Shown piece by piece: positions 25,383 to 37,319 of a stretch of 64,000 nucleotides of DNA. Source of the DNA: Limnoperna fortunei (lineage: Eukaryota > Mollusca > Bivalvia > Mytilida > Modiolidae); NCBI GenBank assembly GCA_944474755.1, contig OX104112.1, positions 62,837,640 to 62,901,639 on the forward strand, read 5' to 3'. A program made the translations under genes and the position numbers. The notes beneath the pieces were generated by a model, which did no database searches, was not told the origin of the DNA, and saw only the letters and a list, made by a program, of their open reading frames with translations. How positions within the stretch are numbered: position 1 is the stretch's first letter; the number at the start of each line of letters is the position of its first letter.

Positions 25383-25385
<3 letters not shown>
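24951..25385 (+). mobile_element. tRNA-derived SINE family A, copy 2 of a tandem pair
   Basis: Direct repeat of the previous copy, including the same tRNA-like box sequences and tail. It also shows the 5' leader (CTGTGACTGTATGACGAG) that is shared with the inverted copy at 15.3-15.8 kb. It ends in a (TA)n tract at about 25386-25406. The open frame 24932-25204 is a by-product of this repeat. Confidence 0.8.
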
Positions 25386-25410
<25 letters not shown>

Positions 25411-25415
<5 letters not shown>

Positions 25416-26984
25416 TTATATACATGCATGCGTGTTATTATTGTCTCATTTTTAAAAAAGAAATTGATAAATTTTAATGCGCATACTTTATCAACTACAT
25501 TAACAGATTAAAAGTTCTCGTCAGTGTTGGAATTAATGTGGTTTTTTTTGGGGGGGGGTGGGGGGGGTTGCCCTCTGCAGATGCTGGGATAGCTGTGTCA
25601 ACGCGCGTCCGTTTTCTGTCTTCGCGCGATGTACCTGGTGGTATAACATAGTTAATGGGACGGTTGGAATAAACAGACATCAATATATTATTTTTTTTCT
25701 TCCTAATATCGCTAAGATGGACACTACTAAAATCATAAGCATCGAACAAGTTTTTACACACAAAATTTTCGCTAATGAACAGTCATGCGATATCGACATA
25801 GGTTAGTGATGGGGGTTGATTGCACTATTTTTGTATGTTATTTGTTTTTCCTTTTTTAGTGGTTTCATTCATCAGATGTATTTCCTGTCTGTCTTTTTGC
25901 GGTTGCACATTGCATACACCGATGTATCATTGATCATTGATCATTGTCATATTTTTTTCTGAAGATGTCATGTGCCCAGACATATTTACACATTTTTGAT
26001 AGGAGTGTTGACGTCAATATGTAACGAGAAATGTTTTTATCAATATGTTCCAGTGATCCGCTAGAGATAGAAAACTTTTCTAAACTATCAGCAAGTTTCC
26101 TAGTCTCTTTACATTTGACGCCCTGAGAAAAATGTTACATTTTGTAACCTGCTTAATACTTTCACCAGCAGTAATCTGCTTATCATAGTGGCTTGAGATA
26201 TTTTGTGTTTCGTCGCATTTTTCGTCCTGTTAATTTTGTTTTCTACCTCCGATAATTTTACGTACGTAATTTTGTCTGTCCTTGGAATATGGCCACTTAA
26301 ATTTACAGAGATAGGAAGGGTTATTAGTGTTACAATGTTGGAATTTTGTTGTATTGTTGTCAGCGGAAATTCTGATTGGGAAATTCCCAAAATCTGTACG
26401 GTTAGGCAATGTGCTCTGACATTCTTGATTTCTATCTCGGTTAAGTCTCAATAGATGTTCATTTTACATAGCCTCTCTGAATGGAGCCTAAAATGGGGTT
26501 TCCATATTTTATCATTTGAGTGTAAACAAAAGAGTAATTTATTTTATATGGAAGGTGCTTAATAGTCACGTTTGTAATGTTTTGTTTTCTACTTCGAAAA
26601 GATATCTATCTTTTGAAGTTTACCAACATTGCTTCTTTCCTTTTTTTATCTCATCAACATATACAATGCATTTATTTTCAGTGCATTGTATAGATTTAGT
26701 TTTATCTAGTTTGTTTTTTATACACGGAGCAAATCAGCATGTTTATCCCCTTTAGAGATCTTATATCAAACTGTATAGAAAGATCCCAACTTATCTTGGC
26801 CACTTTTATGTTTTGAAAGAATTGGTTGTACTCGGTGGTACTCAGGAAAACACAACATGATGGTTGATTAAAATCAATAATTATATAAAGTTTTACAAAA
26901 TCATACTTGCATGTTCTTTGATGATCTACCCTACATGCATGATAATTTTGTATAGAGTATAAGAATTATACGTTTATTCCACAA
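25411..26984. other. Intron 2 sequence, nothing recognised
   Basis: A T/G homopolymer stretch near 25541-25568, then AT-rich DNA. Several overlapping short frames occur on both strands between 26109 and 26755, but none has a domain, a consistent signal or flanking splice sites in phase. Confidence 0.5.
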
Positions 26985-28400
26985 TTCTCCGGAGCTAAAA
27001 AAAACCTTCCATTAATAAGGGGACACAACCCATCAACGGTGGTCATTTTAAAAATGGCCGCATTTTGAAAATAAACCATTGTACACAACCAGACATGGTA
27101 TTCTATGTTTGTGGACAGTTTAATGAGGATCCTTCGACTCCTACAAAAAACGATTTGGACAAACTCTGATCTAAAAAAGAAGAAAAAAACCAGTTCCCAT
27201 TGTGATTTCAATCAAGTAACAAAACGTTCCTTCTCGTCTACAAACTTAGTCGGTAACATGGCTCTCCTAGTTTGTGAATTAAAATAAACCTACATAACAA
27301 ATTTTGTTGCAATGGGAAAAGGTGCCTTTTGCAGAGGGTTGATTGTAGTGAAACGGCTGCCATTAAAAATGTCTTTCGATTCAAATTGTTTTCGACAGCA
27401 CAAATGCTCAGAATAGTCAACTTCTATCAATGCACCAATTTTCTTTGAAATTTCTCTGGCTCTTCCTGAGATCTGAGGTTGCAACGACGGTCATTTAGAA
27501 AAATTTAAAACTATCTGGCACAACTAGACATGGCGTTCTATGTTTGTGGCAATTTTCATGGGGATTTTTCAGCTCCTTCTACAAAAAACGAGTTGTAAAA
27601 ACTCTTTGCTAAGAAAGAAAAACAAATAATTAAAATAATTAAAGATTTTTGTGTTGAAATGCCAATACACAAGTCGCGCAAAATCCTTATGGGTAGTATT
27701 TCATTGAAATCAGTTCATGTAAATATGCATAGAAATCAAATTTCGTTGAAATCGAACAAAGTTGACTTTTTTATGTTGTGCAGGTCTAGTAAAATGGCTG
27801 CTATTTTGAAACCGGAAGTCGGACACAAATTTAGTAGTGTCAAACACAGGGACCATTATCTATCTGTATAGCAAATTTCGTCAAAATCGGATGATGTTTA
27901 AATTTTGATTTTTTGTAGGGGAGGGTCGTTTTGGAAGGCGGTCGTCTTGAAAATTTCGAAATCAATATGCTCAATTTGGAATGCCTAAAATTCACTATGA
28001 CACGTATCATAATGCTCATATGAACCTGTGTTGGTGAACACTTCCAGATAAGTTCATTGTCAATAATAAAAGGAATAATAATTATAGATTTTTTTGTTGG
28101 GCTTTCAACATAGAAGTCGCCCAAAAATTCCAATGGATAGTATTTCATTCAAATAAATACATGAAAATATGCATATAAATCAAATTTCTTTGAAATCGGA
28201 CAACATTAACTTTTTCATGGTGGGCGATTGTAGTAAACTAGCTACCATTTTTTAAACCGGAAGTCGGACACAAATTCCGAAAGTAGTGGCACACTCAGGG
28301 TATCCAAATCTACCTGTAGACCAAATTTCGTCGAAATCTAATGACCTTTTAATTTTTCCGTTTTAATGGGAGGGTCGGGTTAGGAGGGCGGCCGTTTGTG
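26985..28400 (+). repeat. Dispersed repeat family C, three or four adjacent diverged copies
   Basis: Recurring blocks: ACATGGTATTCTATGTTTG (27094) and ACATGGCGTTCTATGTTTG (27529); CACAAGTCGCGCAAAATCC (27668) and GAAGTCGCCCAAAAATTCC (28112); AACCGGAAGTCGGACACAAA twice (27810 and 28256). The same family occurs at 20637-21632. The copies seem to be joined head to tail with internal deletions. The short frames in this stretch are by-products. Confidence 0.65.
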
Positions 28401-28439
28401 GATGAAAAATTCTGGACGAGTAAGTGATCAATAAAAAAA

Positions 28440-28640
28440 CTTTTTTTTGTTTTGTGCTTATTAATAAGAAACTGGGCAAATAAAAACAACAAGTCCTCCA
28501 AAGCTTTGTGGTAAGGGAGTAAATAATGATAAGAAACTGGGTAAAAACAGTAAGTCCGTCGACATTTAGTAGTCAAGGACTCCGAAACGTCGTAGTCGGG
28601 AAATAAACTTAGTAAGGCCACGCCAAATAAATTTCTTGTT
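28440..28640 (+). repeat. Short cluster of hairpin units (diverged)
   Basis: Two to three units with ACAAGTCC or GTAAGTCC, a partly self-complementary middle, and ATAAGAAACTGGG between them, at about 63-bp spacing. They are related to the better-preserved cluster at 30115-30465. Confidence 0.5.
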
Positions 28641-30110
28641 CTACGGACCCGACCGCACATATTTTATCGAAATCGAAAAAATAATATTAAAAAAAATCCG
28701 CTCCCGGAAAGTCATTAGGCATTTTTTTATTTTACTCTTTGAAATCGTAATCTTGTGAACGCTTAATGTAACTGCCGTTTTATTGCATCACAAACAAAAA
28801 TATTGATGTATTTTGAAAAAGGAACAGAAACAATCATACCGTTTTAGTAGTGTGGATATTTGTCCTAAAAGGAAGGATTGTTGTTCAAAACATGGCGATT
28901 TATTTTAGTGGTGGTGCGTTGGCACAGCTTTTTCAAAGATGTGTCAAAATTTCGACCTTAGCGCCGACATAGTAAACGTAAAACGAGGATACAGGAACAT
29001 TTAAATAAAAACGTGAAATAAAAGTTCGTGAGTAATATTTGTCTTTGTAGAAGATAGGATGTTGGAACAGGATTGCAAGATGGATGACCAAAAAACTTAA
29101 TTCTACTTTCACTTTAAAACTTTTGGTTGCAACATCATGGTGAACTTTTAGACTCAGTATACGTAATGAAGCAGATTCGATTTCTGTTTATCTCCACCAA
29201 GATAAAAGAAAATGACCACAGAAACTACAATGCATATTAAATTTGTTGACATTGTTGCAAGGGTTGTGATATGTCCAAAAAAAGAAAATGAAATGACTGG
29301 TAATGGTTGTTCAGTGTTATTTGTGGAAAAGTTAAAGTAATTTTTATTTAGAATCAGCATATAGGTGTTTCATCTGGTTGTTGTCTTATTGTCATTTTTC
29401 ATATATATTTCTGTTTTCTAATGGCTTGCATGGGACTTGAATTTTTTCTCTCAAATATTGGACAGTGGACACCATGTATCTATAATTTTGGATTGTCTTT
29501 GGTTGTTCGATCAAGGCAAGTCTCACTACATAGGAATATTACCGCAAACACAATGAGAATGGGATATAACTTATTTTATGACATTTTAAAATTCATTCCT
29601 CTAGAAATTTTCATCAATAAATGATGTACAGTGTGCATTTTAAATAAGGTCTAAAAATATATTTTTGCAAATGAAGATGTGACAGGCATTCTTTTGCTTC
29701 CAGCTGTCTCTAATGCTTTGAAAGTCATATACGTAGTATGTTGTATATGACCTTCAATACTGAATTGTTTAAAAGATGCAATTGATTGTACATAATTTAA
29801 ATGGTGAACCCATAATTACAAAATATAATTCATTTATTCATTTACATGCTTTGGTAAACTTCAGGTAAGCATAGTATGCCCAATTCTGAAAGAAAATCAC
29901 AATGAAACTGAATTTTGCGAATATATAAATTGATGAAAGTACATTTTCTTATTTTGAAAAAAATAAAAATAAAAAAAGTTATCGGTCGCCTCAAATTTTT
30001 CTGTTCGCCTATGATTTTTTGAAAATCCAAATAATAATATTAAAGTTATTATTTCGCTCGCTCGTTTTAAAAGGACAAAAATCCGAAGAACATGCAATTA
30101 CATTGGTGTG
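28641..30110. other. Sequence between the two hairpin clusters, nothing recognised
   Basis: AT-rich with short frames only. It holds a small hairpin at about 29723-29757 (GAAAGTCATATA against TATATGACCTTC). The flanking hairpin clusters suggest it could be the interior of one element, but no coding or terminal signature is seen. Confidence 0.4.
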
Positions 30111-30114
30111 ACCT

Positions 30115-30465
30115 AATTGGGCAAAACAATAAGTCTTCTGACACTTCGTGGTCGTAGACTTAATAAGAAACGAAGCAAAATCAATATGTCACCGCAAACT
30201 TCGTTTGGGAGCCATAATAAGAAATGGTGCAAAAACAATAAGTCGCCTAAACATTTTTTTTTGGGGGGTGGGAGGCGACTTAATAAGAAACTGAGCAAAA
30301 AACAATGTCCTACGACACTTCGTGGTTTGCGACTTAAAAATGAGAAAGTGGGCAAACACAATAGGTAATCCCACATTTCGTGAATTTAATTTAATTAGAA
30401 GAAGAAGAATAATAAATAATGAAAAAACAATAAGTAGGAAAAACTTCGTTTTGGGCGACAAAATT
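30115..30465 (+). repeat. Array of about six hairpin units tipped with TTCG
   Basis: Units begin with CAATAAGTC or a variant at 30127, 30182, 30236, 30303, 30358 and 30428. Each has a middle such as GACACTTCGTGGTC, with TTCG or TTCGT at the tip, followed in most units by an inverted arm GACTTAATAAGAAA. The stem AATAAGTCGCCT / AGGCGACTTAAT in the third unit is almost perfect, although its tip has become a T/G run. The spacing is 54-70 bp. Spacers and stems vary too much for a CRISPR array. Confidence 0.75.
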
Positions 30466-30870
30466 AGTGACTTTTTTTGTTAACTGAAATGGAAATTAAA
30501 AGTAAATTTAAAAACTATAAAAACATCTTGTTTAGCGTTTATTTTTGCATATATATGCAATGAAATGTATGCTGTAATATAAAAAGAATGCCTATTTTAA
30601 TGTAACACAATTGCCGCTTTATTTATAACGAAGGGATTAAGTATAAATAAAGCCTAAGAAATTGATGTTTACTTAATACTGTCAACGAGATTATCATCAG
30701 AATAACATGCTGTAACAATATTCCGTATGTTTATCCCAAAATCTTTAATTATACAATATTGCTTATTTTCATATTTAATTACTTAGGTGTTTAATTGGCT
30801 CTTAAGATGTAAAATTTGTTTGTTCAGATTGTAATACATTATTTTGTTTGTTTTTTTTTATACTTTTTAG

Positions 30871-31149
30871 CCCCGCCATCATCATTGGCTCTACAAGATG
30901 AAACTGCAGACCAGAAGATCATTGGAACTGAAGGTCAGAGTTTGACCTTAAGATGTACAGCGGTTGGGGGAAAACCACCACCTTTAGTTACCATTATAAT
31001 AGTCAATAATTTTATTACTTCTTCTCAATCTGTAGAATATGCAATTACTACCTTACAAAGAGCCCATGACAGACAGATGGTACATTGTGAGGCCAACAGC
31101 TCAGCTTTAAATTCTGCATTGGTTGATACTGCTACTTTGTATTTATATT
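30871..31149 (+). CDS. IgSF gene exon 3: Ig domain 2 (C2-like)
   Basis: 279 bp, phase 1 to phase 1, between the acceptor TACTTTTTAG and the donor GTAAGT. It encodes 93 residues. The first cysteine lies in LTLRCTAVGGKPPP and the second in MVHCEANSSA, with a HDRQ turn in the position of the usual D-x-G-x-Y turn. The GGxPxP motif after the first cysteine and the short domain are typical of C2-type domains in nephrin-like and CD80-like receptors. There is no canonical tryptophan (VTIII in its place). One possible glycosylation site is NSS. The junction with exon 2 creates an alanine codon. Confidence 0.85.
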
Positions 31150-32907
31150 GTAAGTACATGTATATGTTATAATACTAAGGAACACTGCATGTATTTATCT
31201 TTTGAATTTAGTCGAATGGCAATACAAAATGTAGAATCTTATTGTGTGTCGTCTGCGGAGTTTTTTTCAACATTTGTCCAAATGACTGATAAAGCTAGTT
31301 GATTATACAATGATTCATGCCATTATGGTGTGTTAATTTTTCCGACGAAAGAAAAGGTAACAAATAATTTCATAAATTGTCAAACGACGGTGAAAACCAG
31401 ACAGAAGAACAAGTTTAACATAATCACAAAACTCTTAATTCAATTAATCTTCAAAATAAATTGCAAAAATATAAAATATTAAAAATAAAATAACATGAAC
31501 CTCAAGTACCAGGGCATAAAATACTGCTTTCAAACCAGTTTTTAAAAAGTTGAATGGATCCATATATATTCCCCTGTATACCACCCTAACAGTACAGACA
31601 AGAAGACAAACCAACATATTCAACCCCGCATTATAACACATGAAAAATAACAAGGGAATCATATCCTAGCTTGGAACAAGCAAAAGCTCTTAGATAGTGG
31701 TAGACACGGTTAAATGGATTATATCCCTGTATAATTTAATTTAATACCCTTACACAACCATGCAGAAACATATCACAGTATTAAAAATTAAGAAAAAATA
31801 TAAATCCAAAAACCAATCGTATTCCAAATGAACTACGCACATAACAAACAATTGCATAATTACAAGTACATAAATTAAAGAAATTACTAAAGGTAAATCT
31901 GGAATTAAAGAGACACATAGGTAGATATGAAGGTCATAACATGAAGCGTAAACAAAATGTTATACTTAGACTATACCATCTATCTTATAATGTAGCTAAA
32001 ACCTTTTTTGTACAGTTGGCTATCTCTCTGGCTATACAACCTCTGACAACTAAAAATAGTTACCAGAGATTGTAAATCAAGACGGATAACCAACTGTATA
32101 TCTGCCATCTGTGACAGCATGTATGTCTCCACCACCACCAACTGACAAACAGAAAGCAGATCACCAAGAAAAAACACTATCTATGCTCTGTTTCTTCTTC
32201 AAGAAAATTAAAAAAGTATATACACTTGACATCATCACAATAATAACTTTAACCTTCATTTACAATTACTGTAATCAACCACTGTAAGATTTACTTGAAC
32301 GTATACTAGGAGTGTTCCACATAGTTTAGCATTTTACAGGAAGTTTTTCAAACTGGCTGCTTGTTTTTGAAAACTGTAAAAATGGTTGCTTTACCAAATT
32401 GTTTAACAAATGTCTGTCAAAATTATTTATTTGAAGTTTCACAATTGTCTTGTATTAGCTCAAGGACAATAAGCTGTCGGTAATTGTTGCTTTTGCATTT
32501 AAACCATATCATTTTTATAATATGGGTTCCTTTTCAGCCGGAATGCACGAAGTGCAAACCTTGATATAGTATTGTGAATTCGAGCGGCGGGCGGGGAAAA
32601 TAGGTATCTTTTTTGTGTAATCAACTCTATTACAGTTTCCAAATCAGATCTATTGTAGTGGTTCACCTGCTATTTTGGAATTTTCCATACTTGGGAACTT
32701 AGTCATTTTTCAAAACATTTGCAGTAAGACGGAACCTTTTTGTGTAATTATTAAGTCACATGCGTCGCATCCCGGCCATTTTTCCTATTTTTGAGGTATG
32801 TTTTAAGTACATGCATTTCTTTTATAGTAAATATATATAATTATATATAATAATTAAATAATTAAACTACGGATTTACATGTATCACAATTGATTGTTCA
32901 GTTCAAA
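31150..32907. other. Intron 3 sequence, nothing recognised
   Basis: AT-rich; short frames only, on the minus strand at 31444-31662 and 31980-32177, without domains. Confidence 0.5.
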
Positions 32908-32950
32908 AAATTGCTGAAAATGGCGATAAACAATATTCAAACAAACAAAT
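32908..32950 (+). mobile_element. SINE family B tail fragment
   Basis: AAATTGCTGAAAATGGCGAT followed by AAACAATATTCAAACAAAC matches the 3' tail of family B; the rest of the element is missing. Confidence 0.4.
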
Positions 32951-33639
32951 ATATATTCTATACACATAACACTTTCTTTAATTTACTTTAAGAATGTATA
33001 AAATTGCATTCTTTTTCGAATTCTGTTTAGATTGAAATGAAATGTTAAATGACAAAATATTTTTGTTTCGATTATGCTATCAATGTCATTGACCGGAAGT
33101 TGAATGGACCTATTACTGATTAGATCCTTACTCAAATCAATACGTGAGATAATTTTCAATCCACAACCGACTGTTGAAAGGTATTTAGAACGGCAGGAAA
33201 TCGTGTTTACTTTGATGACATTAAATAGGAATTATCTTAGTTTGATATCTGATCGCTGATCACGACGGATCGATGAGTCATCAAGAATACACCATCAGGT
33301 GTGATTCATAGAAAATGTCATCTTTTTTTACAAGACATTTTATGCATGCGTGCATTTTTAATTAAAACACACTACATCGTCTGCATCGGTTGTTTAACCA
33401 GCATAATTGTTGGTGGAAAATATTTAATCGACAAAATATAAGATTTGAGTTTGTGGTCCGGCGAAAGAAAAATTAATGCCTTTTTTGCTCTTTTTATGGA
33501 GATGAAAGGTCCTACTCTGCATTGTTTAAATAGTGGTGTCAAAAGTGGATTGTGCCGGTTTATCGATTTTCAGTACAAATCCTAGGTAATTTCCAGTAAA
33601 AGGGGCATGGTCGATTCGAGTTTTACACAAGGGCACATG

Positions 33640-34390
33640 TAAATGTGAGGTCAACGCGATATACCTTCACTGCGCATTAAGGGCGTGCTCGACTAAACGA
33701 CCCTGAAGCGAATTCCTCGACTGGCATATCTTGACCATCTCTTCATCGGATTTAAATTTTCGTGCCTATTGAACTAGCCGGTGACTATGACTAAGTCCAA
33801 CTACGATTGACCATTGGTCTGCACAGAGAACCTGGTGTGATACACAAGGAAAGATCAAGTTCAAGTTTGATAATTCATTATCCCTACGGAGCTGCATCTT
33901 GGGTCTCTATGACGCTCATGTAGGACTTCACGAAGTCGATGTACGGCAACATTGTCAGGTTCACCGACACCGATTTCTCGGCCGAGATCTAGAAGCCGGA
34001 TTCTACTGGAGTATTAAACCTTTCGTTTGACGCCTCGACTGTAGATCATTAAGGAATCGCAAGTGTCACTTGGATTTTCAAAGACATATGATTAGAAGGT
34101 AGACAATCAGGTTACCAAGAGGCAAAGGGTGTTAGGAAGAATGACATAGAGCAGGATATCACCTTTGATGCCTAAAATTATTGCCTTTAAACGCAGCAAG
34201 AAATCCCATAAACCTATAATTAACCTGCCTTTATCGGAAGATAGAATGTTAAAAGCAGCTTAGTGTCAGCCTATCGCTTGCCGAAAGCGACTGGTCTAAA
34301 ACCCAAAGCAACGCAGCGCAGCATAGGGTCATTCGTTTCCCATAATAGCGAGCATCACAGATGCGAGCTACGGTTACATGTATGTGTGAC
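33640..34390 (-). pseudogene. GC-richer block with a decayed reading frame of unknown origin
   Basis: The block is visibly GC-richer than its flanks. On the minus strand at about 33905-34045 a frame includes SVSVNLTMLPYIDFVKSYMS with third codon positions nearly all G or C, unlike every exon of the host gene. It is bounded by in-frame stops at both ends, and other frames on the same strand look partly open further along. I do not recognise the protein. Options are a decayed retroelement or an integrated foreign (possibly viral or bacterial) fragment. It lies in intron 3. Confidence 0.35.
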
Positions 34391-35014
34391 AAAGGTCACT
34401 TGCTCCATATGAATTTATTTCAGATGGTAGCTGAGCTATCCAGAGAAAATATTGAAGAGCAGAAAAATAAATTTAAAGTAGTATAAATAAGTGTATTTGT
34501 TGTAAAGAACAAACAATATGTCAAACAATTTTTTTGTAATCTAAACGCTCTATTCATATAACATTCATATGACATCACCAAAACGGTAGAGAAAGACATC
34601 ATGTGACCACTGGACTATATGGGCACTGTAAGGAAGCTAGCGTTATGAATCATAGGAAGTGGAAAACTAGCATTTAGGCTGAACGTAAATTTATATAAGA
34701 GAGACTATATGAGACCTACATAGTTTAATTTAATTGTACTAAAATGGTTGTATTCCATTATTTATTTTTTCTTGGGTTGTTTTTGTTTTGGATAAGTAGA
34801 ATAATTAACGATAACGATATATCTTATTGTTATTGTTTTAGTTTCTTTTCGTGTTTTTATTTGTGTATATCTCAACATATTATATATGTAAGTAACACAT
34901 ATTGATTTTTATATCTAATGCAAACGACCAAAAGTCTTGAATATATATGAAATATTCTCACAGAACGTTAAGCTAATTTGTTTTGAATATACATTGTATT
35001 TACTTAAATTTCAG
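34391..35014. other. Intron 3 distal end, nothing recognised
   Basis: AT-rich up to the polypyrimidine tract and acceptor of exon 4. Confidence 0.5.
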
Positions 35015-35322
35015 TAAAGCCTTTACAGCCAACATTTAGTCCAGACCCAGTCATTACGGAGGAAGGCAAAGCGCTGGTAGTATCCTGTCATCTACTGGCA
35101 GTCGTCCTCAGGCTTTATTTAAATGGATGATGGGCCAAGCTACAATAACATCTGGCAGTACAACAACACCTGTGTATAGCACAGCTGATGATACCTACAA
35201 TGTGACATCTAAATTGACATACACAGTAGACAGGGCATACAATGGACAAACAATAGCATGTGGAGCTTATAATAACGTGTCTACCAGTGGTGTAGTGACC
35301 AGTAAAATATTAGATGTTAAAT
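35015..35322 (+). CDS. IgSF gene exon 4: Ig domain 3, with a one-base frameshift
   Basis: Between the acceptor TTTCAG and the donor GTATGT. The entry frame reads KPLQPTFSPDPVITEEGKA and then a cysteine in VVSC; the exit frame reads STGSRPQALFKW and later YNGQTIACGAYNN with the second cysteine. The two frames differ by one base, and the change falls between 35088 and 35092, just after the first cysteine codon. The exon is 308 bp, where the phase-1 to phase-1 pattern requires a multiple of three, so one base is missing. Splice sites and both halves are otherwise intact. It is either an assembly or read error or a real inactivating allele. The domain is C2/I-like. Confidence 0.8.
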
Positions 35323-35945
35323 GTATGTATTCTTACGTCAATTTTGACAACATTGTATGATTTAATAATACATGTTGTGAACGTAATTTTATCAACGAAA
35401 TTATATGTCCATCTCCTAATAAATTTGCATAATGTTTATATTCGATGAAGTTTGTTTTCTCCGAACAATTGTATTCTTATTTTGAACATTTTGGAATTGG
35501 GGATAATACGTTTTTCTACAAGGAATAAGTAGGAGGTCATTTCTGATCGCGCTATTTTTCATTGCGACCTGGCGGGTCTCGCATTTGTTGCTTATGCACC
35601 TTTACGCTGTCCATAAAACACAACACAAAGTAAACCTGAAACCAGTGACACACAAATCCTTTTTTCTTACAATCCAATAACCCAAATGTTTTCCAAATGA
35701 TACGATCCAGTTTACATATTATATTAACACAAATACAATCCGAGGAAAAAAACAACCGAAAAATTTGAAACAGTTATAAACTATCGTCAAATTTTATCCA
35801 CAGAGCTCCGTACAAAACTATAGTCTCGAAATGCAGTGCTAGTCGTTGTAGTACATGTGACTATATTTATATTTGTTGTGAAATGACATCTAAATTATAC
35901 GGATTGCCAATATGAAATGCTAATCAATTAACTTATACTTAGTGT

Positions 35946-36012
35946 TGACGTATTGTGGAGAGGGTTTTTGCGTGAAAAATGAAAACTGCTTACCGCGTAT
36001 GGTGTGACAGAC
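35946..36012 (+). repeat. Dispersed repeat family E, left part, split by an insertion
   Basis: GAAAACTGCTTACCGCGTATG and flanks match 50418-50480. The rest of the same repeat resumes at about 37320, so the 1.3 kb between is a later insertion. Confidence 0.6.
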
Positions 36013-37319
36013 TATAAGCTCCATGATAATACTTGTTCTAGAGATCTTTTATTACATAACAAAAGTTCCAGTTGGAATATTCATTATGTAATATTTTATC
36101 CAATGTCAAAAGGAAAATTCCACCCGCAATGATAATATATAATTTAACAAAAGTTCTATTGCGGAACTTATCTTATAGGATAAATGTTCCTCCAACTAAC
36201 TAAATAAACGTTACGAAGAACTTTTATCCTATAACAAAAGTTCTTTATTACTACAACAGAAATTTCATTTTATGATAATCTTTTCCTTTAGGTTTTTCCG
36301 TATGTCATTGAATAGAATATACGTGTCATGTAATTAAAATTCTAATTCAGGGCTTAGTTCAAGGTATTTTTGCTAAATTTGTGGAACTGAAGATACAATT
36401 AATATATGCAAATCACATAATATGAATTTTCCAGAACTTTAATTATATAATAAATTTTCCGGGAACTTTAGTTACATAACAAAATATCCGGGAACTTTTG
36501 ATAACATAACAAAGTTTCCAGGAACTTTTATTATATAATAAATTTTCCGGGAACTTTAATTACATAACAAAATATCCGGGAACTTTAATTACATAACAAA
36601 GTTTCCATGAACTTTAATTACATAACACAGTTTCCAGTAACTTTAATTACATAACAAAGTTTCCAGTAACTTTACTCCAAAACTGTATTTATAATATATT
36701 TTTGAGTAACTCTAATATCATAACAAAGAATTTAAGGAACACTAGTTTAATGTAACTGAGTTTACGTTCATTTCTAACATACAGTCAAGTTTGAAGTATA
36801 GAAATTCTTTTATCTAAATTGAGTATAAGTTTGAAATATGCATCATATTTTAGAAATCATATATTTAATGAAAATGATAATGAATATTTGTGTATGAAAA
36901 AATATATTTCAAAGTAAGAAAACAGTTATTATTAACATAATTTGTAGTATACTGTAAAGTGATAAATGCAGAATAGTATGAATTCTAAGCTTACCTTCTC
37001 TAAAATAACTCCCATCATTCAGATAATTAAAAATTTTACTATATTCATCAGAATCCACTTTTCATGTCCTGCACTTGTATGTGTATACAGGTAAATGCTT
37101 CAGACAGGTAAGATGACCAGTAATTTTGAAATCATTCAGGTGTAAAAAAAATCACATGACATATTTTTAAAGGTAATTATGTTATGACACAATGGAATAA
37201 AAGTTCCAGGTTAAAATCTTATAATGGTGGAAATATCATTATATAAGTAATTTTTCGTTGAACTTTTACTATATTCTAAAATGTTCCAGACGGAACAATT
37301 ATTATCCGGAATAAATATA
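36013..37319 (+). mobile_element. Inserted element containing a minisatellite
   Basis: Interrupts repeat family E. Diverged copies of the TAACAAAAGTTCC-type motif occur near both ends (36058-36075, 36225-36245, 37198-37215, 37260-37300) and the dense minisatellite is in the middle. No coding frame. Its exact ends and any target duplication are not clear. Confidence 0.45.
36423..36680 (+). repeat. 29-30 bp minisatellite, about nine copies
   Basis: Unit of the form AAANTTTCCGGGAACTTTA followed by ATTACATAAC. Consecutive units begin AAATTTTCC, AAAATATCC, AAAGTTTCC, then again AAATTTTCC, AAAATATCC, AAAGTTTCC, so the array has a three-unit (about 88-bp) higher-order period. The last three units (GTTTCCA type) are more uniform. 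Confidence 0.9.

Noticed and set aside
26109..26755. Overlapping short frames on both strands
   Set aside because: No domain, no splice sites in phase, and frames on both strands at once are typical of chance in AT-rich DNA.
30115..30465. CRISPR array
   Set aside because: The spacing is uneven, the repeated part is the palindromic arm, and arms and intervals both vary; the host is eukaryotic.
35127..35360. A separate 77-residue gene starting at the methionine at 35127
   Set aside because: It is the second half of Ig domain 3; the first half lies just upstream in another frame, with a proper splice acceptor.
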